A stretch of DNA of 8,717 bases from contig JANQRM010000646.1 of NCBI GenBank assembly GCA_028284565.1, positions 1-8,717 on the forward strand. Direction: 5' to 3'. The number at the start of each line of letters is the position of its first letter. Position 1 is the stretch's first letter. Below the pieces are notes generated by a model. It saw only the letters and a list, made by a program, of their open reading frames with translations, had not been told where the DNA came from and did no database searches. Source of the DNA: Anaerolineae bacterium (lineage in GTDB: Bacteria > Chloroflexota > Anaerolineae > Aggregatilineales > Phototrophicaceae). The position numbers and the translations under genes are program-made. Positions 4,330 to 8,717 of the stretch are shown in pieces.

Positions 4330-5736
4330 ATGCCTTTTCTACGTCGGTCACAGAGGCATAACCGTGTGTTGGTGTTAGGGCTAGATTGTGCTAGCCCTCA
4401 GCTCGTTTTCGATGAATTCCGGCAGGATTTACCCAATCTGAATAGCTTGATGCAACAGGGAACTTATGGCGAACTCGAATCCTCGCTACCTTGTATCACA
4501 ATCCCAGCGTGGTCCAGCATGTTCAGTGGGCGTGATGCTGGAATTCTTGGTCAATATGGCTTCCGTAATCGGTTATCTTATGATTATGACTCTCTGCAAC
4601 TCACCGATGCGACACAAATTTCGATAAAGCGAATATGGGATTGGCTAGGAGATTATGGCAAACAATCACTGGTCATGAATGTTCCTCAGACCTATCCAGT
4701 CGTGCCCATACAGGGTCATCTGATTAGTGGCTTACTAACGCCGTCGAGACATCAAACATTTGCCTATCCTGCGATCTACAAAGCAGAAGTATTGAAAATC
4801 GCCCCCGATTATGCCTTCGATGTATCGAACTTCCGAACACAAGATAAATCGCAATTGCTCCAACAACTTTACGATTTGACAGACATACAGTATCGCGTTT
4901 TGGAATGGTCACTTAAACACAAACAATGGGATTTCGCAGTGCATGTCAACATCGCCATGGATCGTTTGCAACATGCCTTCTGGCGTTATCATGATACATC
5001 CCACCATAAATATGAACCTCATAGCCCCTATCGTTATGCGATTCGGGATTACTATCAATTTGTCGATGAATGGATTGGACGATTACTTGTGGTAATTGAT
5101 GACCATACCTCAGTAGTGATAGTTAGCGATCACGGTGTGAAGCATATGAACGGTGCGATTTGCATCAACGAATGGCTGTGTCAGCAGGACTGGTTGGTGC
5201 TAAGAAAAGAACCGACTAGCGAAGAGATTACGCCTTTTCATCCGCAAATGGTCGATTGGTCGCAGACGCGCGCATGGTCAACCGGGGGTTACTACGGACG
5301 TATATTCTTCAATGTAGCGGGTCGTGAATCTAAGGGTATTATTCAAAAGAATGATATAGAGAATATTCGTAATGAATTGATTGCTCAATTTCAAACCTTA
5401 ACGGATGACAAAGGTTGTCCGCTCAAAGTCGAACCATTTATACCTGATGAGATTTATCAGCAAGTGAATGGAATAGCACCGGATTTAATGCTGTATTTTG
5501 GAGATTTACATTGGCGTTCTGTAGGTTCGCTGGGCTACAGTCAGCATTGGACGTTCAGCAATGACACGGGAACAGATGATGCCAATCATGCACAAGAAGG
5601 GCTTTTTGTCGTCTATCATCCGAAACATCAAGCCAAGGGGCGAATTGCAAAATGTAATATACTCGACATCGCACCTACCATATTACATCACATGAAACTG
5701 CCAATCCCAAGGTCGATGCAAGGACAAGTTATCTAA
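4330..5736 (+). CDS. Alkaline phosphatase superfamily phosphodiesterase / nucleotide pyrophosphatase-like protein
   Basis: A 468-residue protein with the metal-site pattern of type I phosphodiesterases (Phosphodiest family, PF01663). Asp19 lies in VLVLGLDCAS, Thr57 in PCITIPAWSSMFSG is the likely nucleophile, Asp211 and His215 in AMDRLQHAFWRYH, Asp267-His268 in VSDHG, and His420 in HAQEGLF complete two metal sites. There is no signal peptide, and the first ten residues are basic, so it is likely cytoplasmic. Relatives hydrolyse phosphodiesters, nucleotide pyrophosphates, phosphonates or sulfate esters; the sequence does not decide among these. It lies 18 bases after sat with no clear Shine-Dalgarno site, suggesting coupling to sat translation, and 70 bases before cysC. 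That position suggests a role around APS/PAPS or sulfated products, but this is inference. Confidence 0.85.
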   Translation: MPFLRRSQRHNRVLVLGLDCASPQLVFDEFRQDLPNLNSLMQQGTYGELESSLPCITIPAWSSMFSGRDAGILGQYGFRNRLSYDYDSLQLTDATQISIKRIWDWLGDYGKQSLVMNVPQTYPVVPIQGHLISGLLTPSRHQTFAYPAIYKAEVLKIAPDYAFDVSNFRTQDKSQLLQQLYDLTDIQYRVLEWSLKHKQWDFAVHVNIAMDRLQHAFWRYHDTSHHKYEPHSPYRYAIRDYYQFVDEWIGRLLVVIDDHTSVVIVSDHGVKHMNGAICINEWLCQQDWLVLRKEPTSEEITPFHPQMVDWSQTRAWSTGGYYGRIFFNVAGRESKGIIQKNDIENIRNELIAQFQTLTDDKGCPLKVEPFIPDEIYQQVNGIAPDLMLYFGDLHWRSVGSLGYSQHWTFSNDTGTDDANHAQEGLFVVYHPKHQAKGRIAKCNILDIAPTILHHMKLPIPRSMQGQVI

Positions 5737-5806
5737 TCTAGCATTTTCAATTGAATATGATAGCATGTCTCGGATTTTTAGTATTGCATAAGAAAAGGTG
5801 AAAGCA

Positions 5807-6358
5807 ATGAGCATGATTGAACACCCCGGCTTTGTGCTATGGTTTACAGGATTATCGGGTGCTGGTAAAACGACACTGGGTATGGCTCTCGAAAGTGAAC
5901 TCAAACAACGAGGCATCCGGGTGGAACGTTTAGATGGCGACACAGTTCGTCAAAGCCTTACTAGGGATTTGGGATTCAGCAAAGAAGATCGCGATAGAAA
6001 TATAGAACGGGTAACATTTGTTGCCAAGTTACTCAGTCGGAATAGTGTAGCTGTTTTATCTTCGTTTATCTCGCCCTATGCCGAAACTCGTGACTATGTG
6101 CGGAACGAAACGTGCAATTTTATTGAAGTATTTGTCGATGCACCCCTAGAAGTCTGTGCAGAGCGCGATGTTAAAGGTTTATATGCTAAGGCTTTTGCTG
6201 GCGAAATTCCCAACTTTACAGGTGTCAGCGACCCTTATGAAGCACCCGTAAATCCGGATATTCACATTCAAACGCACATGGAAACGGTTGAAGAATCAGT
6301 TGCCAATGTGATCACGTGGCTAGAAGAAAACGCCTATATTCCAGTTGCGGTGAAGTAA
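5807..6358 (+). CDS. cysC: Adenylyl-sulfate kinase (APS kinase)
   Basis: Phosphorylates APS with ATP to give PAPS, following Sat. The 183-residue product is of normal length for a stand-alone CysC. It shows the P-loop GLSGAGKTT (15-23), RLDGDTVR (41-48), [15 protein letters not shown] (54-68), [11 protein letters not shown] (86-96) and the lid region [21 protein letters not shown] 5807 is chosen because AAGG ends eight bases upstream. An in-frame GTG at 5798 (three extra residues) is possible but lacks a site of its own. It is the last gene of the unit. No cysH, cysN/D, sulfotransferase or PAP phosphatase is visible, so the fate of PAPS is open. Confidence 0.96.
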   Translation: MSMIEHPGFVLWFTGLSGAGKTTLGMALESELKQRGIRVERLDGDTVRQSLTRDLGFSKEDRDRNIERVTFVAKLLSRNSVAVLSSFISPYAETRDYVRNETCNFIEVFVDAPLEVCAERDVKGLYAKAFAGEIPNFTGVSDPYEAPVNPDIHIQTHMETVEESVANVITWLEENAYIPVAVK

Positions 6359-6381
6359 GTTTGCAACTATCACTCATCAAC

Positions 6382-6412
6382 AAAAAAGGCAACTCTAACT
6401 CTGAGTCGCCTT
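6382..6412 (-). terminator. Rho-independent terminator of the Ca2+ ATPase gene
   Basis: On the minus strand AAGGCGACTC pairs with GAGTTGCCTT (nine pairs, one mismatch) around a seven-base loop and is followed by TTTTTTG. It sits 22 bases after the ATPase stop. In the plus direction the stem is not followed by a T-run, so it would only weakly end the cysC transcript. Confidence 0.8.
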
Positions 6413-6433
6413 GTCGATTCTAAGCTCTCAACT

Positions 6434-8717
6434 TCAAGTTGTTGCATTCAAATGCTTTATCTTCTCATCTTCTTCGCGGGTGATGATGACTTTCTCAATT
6501 TCCACGGCGAATAAGATAACAGAACCTGCAAGGAAAGCAACGAACATCTCTGTAGCATTGATTGGGCTGGTTTCAAATGCACCTTGCAAGAAGGGTAGAT
6601 AAATTACTGCCAATTGTAGGATGAATGTGGAGATAATTGCCCAGAAAAGTAACATATTCTCACGGAACCAAGTCCTGAAGAAGGAAATACGATCTCCAGC
6701 ATGGATTGCCATGACCTCGAACATCTGGGTAAATGCGAGAATGGTAAAGGCAATCGTTCTTGGACCGCGCTCTGCTATTCCTAAAATGCCCTCACTCGCA
6801 CCTTCAACAAAGTGTTCCTCTTCGCCATCGGTTAATTCTTCACTGACTTTGCCCTCAAGTGCATCAATGCGTTGCTCGATTTCTAGATTGTCCCAATTAT
6901 CAATATTTTGCGCCGTTTCCGCTTCAATCACGACTTCTTCCCCAACGAGTTCAACCAATTGCTCACGAGTGAATGTTTCTAATCCCAGCGTCGGGCTAAA
7001 TGCATCCATTCCACGCGCACCATAACCCCAAATGTACCCGCCAAGTGTCAGAATTGTAATCAAAATCCCAACCCAGATGATATGGCGACCTGTCCCGCCT
7101 GCAAAGATGCTTTCTCCAATTGGACGCGGACGGCGTTTCATCACATCTTTTTCTGCGGGTTCAAAGCCGAGAGCAATAGCTGGCAAACCATCGGTAACGA
7201 GATTAATCCACAAAATTTGAATAGCAAGTAAGGGAATTTTTAGCCCAACTAAGAGGGCAATGAACATCACCAATATCTCGCCAACATTGGAACTCAGCAG
7301 ATATTTGATGAACTTACGGATGTTATCGTAAATCGCCCGACCTTCTTCGACAGCCGCGACAATCGAGCTAAAGTTATCATCTGTTAACACCATTTCGGAC
7401 GCACCCTTACTGACATCCGTTCCTGTGATACCCATCGCCACGCCAATATCCGCTTGTTTCAAAGCAGGGGCATCATTCACGCCATCACCTGTCATGGCGA
7501 CGATTTGATTGTCTTGCTGTAACAATTGGACAATCTTGAGCTTGTGAGCTGGCGAAACCCGAGCAAAGGCGGAGGTACGGGTCAAGGCTTCCTTAATTTC
7601 AGCATCACTCATATCTTCCAGCTCATTACCTGTGACCGCTTTCTGTCCTGATTCGAGGATGCCTAAATCACGTGCAATCGCTTCAGCAGTGAGTGCATGG
7701 TCGCCTGTAATCATAATGGTGCGGATGCCTGCCTCACGCGCGACACGGACAGATTCCCGTGCTTCGGGACGTGCTGGGTCTTGAATACCTACTAACCCAA
7801 TGAGCGTGATGCCTTTCTCAATGTCGGGGTTAATATCTTTGGGCACTTCATCAAGTGGTCGATAAGCAATCCCAAGAACACGAAGCCCTTCTTCTGCCAT
7901 ATTATTTACTTGCTCATGCCAGTCTTTTTTCCGTTGTTCATTCAACTCGCGCACGCCAGTGGGGACATGCTCTTGAGATGCCCATTCAATTAGACGGTCT
8001 GGCGCGCCTTTGGTAATACTGACAAAATGTTTGTGTTCAAATAGACGTTGGGCATTCTCGCCATCAACAGAGTGTATAGTCGTCATGGCTTTGCGTTCAC
8101 TGCTGAAAGGCAGTTCGCCAACACGAGGCATGCTTTCTTCAAGCCGTTCTCGTGTATAGCCTGCCTTTTGCGCGGCAACCATCATTGCTGCTTCGGTGGT
8201 ATCACCAACGACATTCACATGACCTTCTGCATCTATGGTTTCTAGGTGTGCATTTGTCGAAAGAGCCATCGCTTTGAGGAAACGTTGGACTTCATCATCA
8301 CCTTCATAATTTACTGACTTACTTGTGTCCAGTTTGCCATCGACATCAATATAGACTAAATCGCCCTTAGGCGCATAACCTGTGCCTTGTACCCTAATGT
8401 CGTCATGACGAGGCAGAGCAAGATAGGTGGCAGTCATTTCGTTCTTGGTCAGTGTTCCCGTCTTATCTGAGCAAATCACGGTGACTGACCCTAATGTCTC
8501 TACAGCGGGCAGGCGACGAATTAGCGCATTGCGTCTAACCATTCGGCTTGCACCCAATGACAATCCAATCGTGACCAAGGCGGGTAAACCTTCTGGCACT
8601 GCCGCCACAGCCAGACTAATCGCAATGAGGAACATCTCTTGGATCGGAATACCTTGTACCAATACCCCAACGACAAACACAAGTGCAACAACCGACGCCG
8701 CGCCTGCCGCTAAATAC
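6434..8717 (-). CDS. Cation-transporting P-type ATPase, P2A (SERCA-like Ca2+ pump), N-terminus cut by window edge
   Basis: About 760 C-terminal residues are visible; the frame is open to the right edge, so the N-terminal part (actuator domain, first helices) is missing and the GTG near 8680 is not the start. Landmarks in order are [17 protein letters not shown] (helix M4 with PEGL), [12 protein letters not shown] with the phosphorylated Asp (8467-8447), TKGAPD (nucleotide domain), [36 protein letters not shown] (around 7470-7495), [11 protein letters not shown] (M5) and [16 protein letters not shown] (M6). The Asn/Glu of M5 and Asn/Asp of M6, together with PEGL in M4, fit P2A Ca2+ exporters. 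It therefore likely expels Ca2+ (possibly Mn2+) across the plasma membrane. An acidic insertion of about 82 residues (7009-6764) separates two C-terminal helices. The gene ends with IKHLNATT and a terminator 22 bases on. Confidence 0.94.
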   Translation of the reverse strand, partial: YLAAGAASVVALVFVVGVLVQGIPIQEMFLIAISLAVAAVPEGLPALVTIGLSLGASRMVRRNALIRRLPAVETLGSVTVICSDKTGTLTKNEMTATYLALPRHDDIRVQGTGYAPKGDLVYIDVDGKLDTSKSVNYEGDDEVQRFLKAMALSTNAHLETIDAEGHVNVVGDTTEAAMMVAAQKAGYTRERLEESMPRVGELPFSSERKAMTTIHSVDGENAQRLFEHKHFVSITKGAPDRLIEWASQEHVPTGVRELNEQRKKDWHEQVNNMAEEGLRVLGIAYRPLDEVPKDINPDIEKGITLIGLVGIQDPARPEARESVRVAREAGIRTIMITGDHALTAEAIARDLGILESGQKAVTGNELEDMSDAEIKEALTRTSAFARVSPAHKLKIVQLLQQDNQIVAMTGDGVNDAPALKQADIGVAMGITGTDVSKGASEMVLTDDNFSSIVAAVEEGRAIYDNIRKFIKYLLSSNVGEILVMFIALLVGLKIPLLAIQILWINLVTDGLPAIALGFEPAEKDVMKRRPRPIGESIFAGGTGRHIIWVGILITILTLGGYIWGYGARGMDAFSPTLGLETFTREQLVELVGEEVVIEAETAQNIDNWDNLEIEQRIDALEGKVSEELTDGEEEHFVEGASEGILGIAERGPRTIAFTILAFTQMFEVMAIHAGDRISFFRTWFRENMLLFWAIISTFILQLAVIYLPFLQGAFETSPINATEMFVAFLAGSVILFAVEIEKVIITREEDEKIKHLNATT

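Noticed and set aside
5745..5790. Possible internal promoter (TTGAAT, TATGAT) before cysC.
   Set aside because: No -35/-10 pair with acceptable spacing could be made. The 70-base gap is compatible with read-through from sat.
6411..8245. Plus-strand frames inside the Ca2+ ATPase gene (for example 6621-7025, 7032-7220, 8048-8245).
   Set aside because: They are antisense to a gene with strong family motifs along its whole length, have no ribosome binding sites of note and no recognisable content.

Overview
The window looks like a stretch of bacterial chromosome with moderate GC content, most likely from Chloroflexota (Anaerolineae or a relative). That placement is an inference from the overall feel of the proteins and gene order, because no rRNA or other phylogenetic marker is present. 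There are no complete mobile elements, tRNAs or CRISPR arrays.

Left part, minus strand (about 1830 down to 1). A sigma70-like promoter at 1800-1829 carries an inverted repeat over its -35 box. It appears to drive a long leader-like transcript. In order this holds a 33-codon ORF with a strong Shine-Dalgarno site (1734-1633), a densely structured non-coding stretch (1653-1447), four tiny genes of 51, 58, 48 and 35 codons (1376-665), a hairpin (646-620), and the start of an ABC-exporter ATPase that runs off the window (585-1). The four tiny proteins are the most interesting content. They align without gaps over their first 26 residues (Tyr6, Glu21, Arg24 and Ala26 shared by all), and three share an R-[FL]-R-x-x-R tail. 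They are therefore a tandem family of paralogous miniproteins that a standard minimum-length gene caller would miss.

Middle part, plus strand (about 1945 to 6358). nusB and a tatA-like gene overlap by four bases. After an apparent new promoter (extended -10 at 3078-3086) comes a sulfate-activation cluster: sat (ATP sulfurylase), an alkaline-phosphatase-superfamily phosphodiesterase, and cysC (APS kinase). sat and cysC together convert sulfate to PAPS. No APS/PAPS reductase is visible, so the PAPS could serve either assimilation, with the reductase elsewhere, or sulfation. The phosphoesterase between them may act on a related nucleotide or sulfate/phosphate ester, but its substrate is not readable from sequence.

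Right part, minus strand (8717 to 6434). A P2A-type Ca2+-transporting ATPase, missing its N-terminal quarter or so, converges on cysC. A rho-independent terminator at 6382-6412 serves the ATPase. The ATPase carries an unusually acidic insertion of about 80 residues between two of its C-terminal membrane helices.
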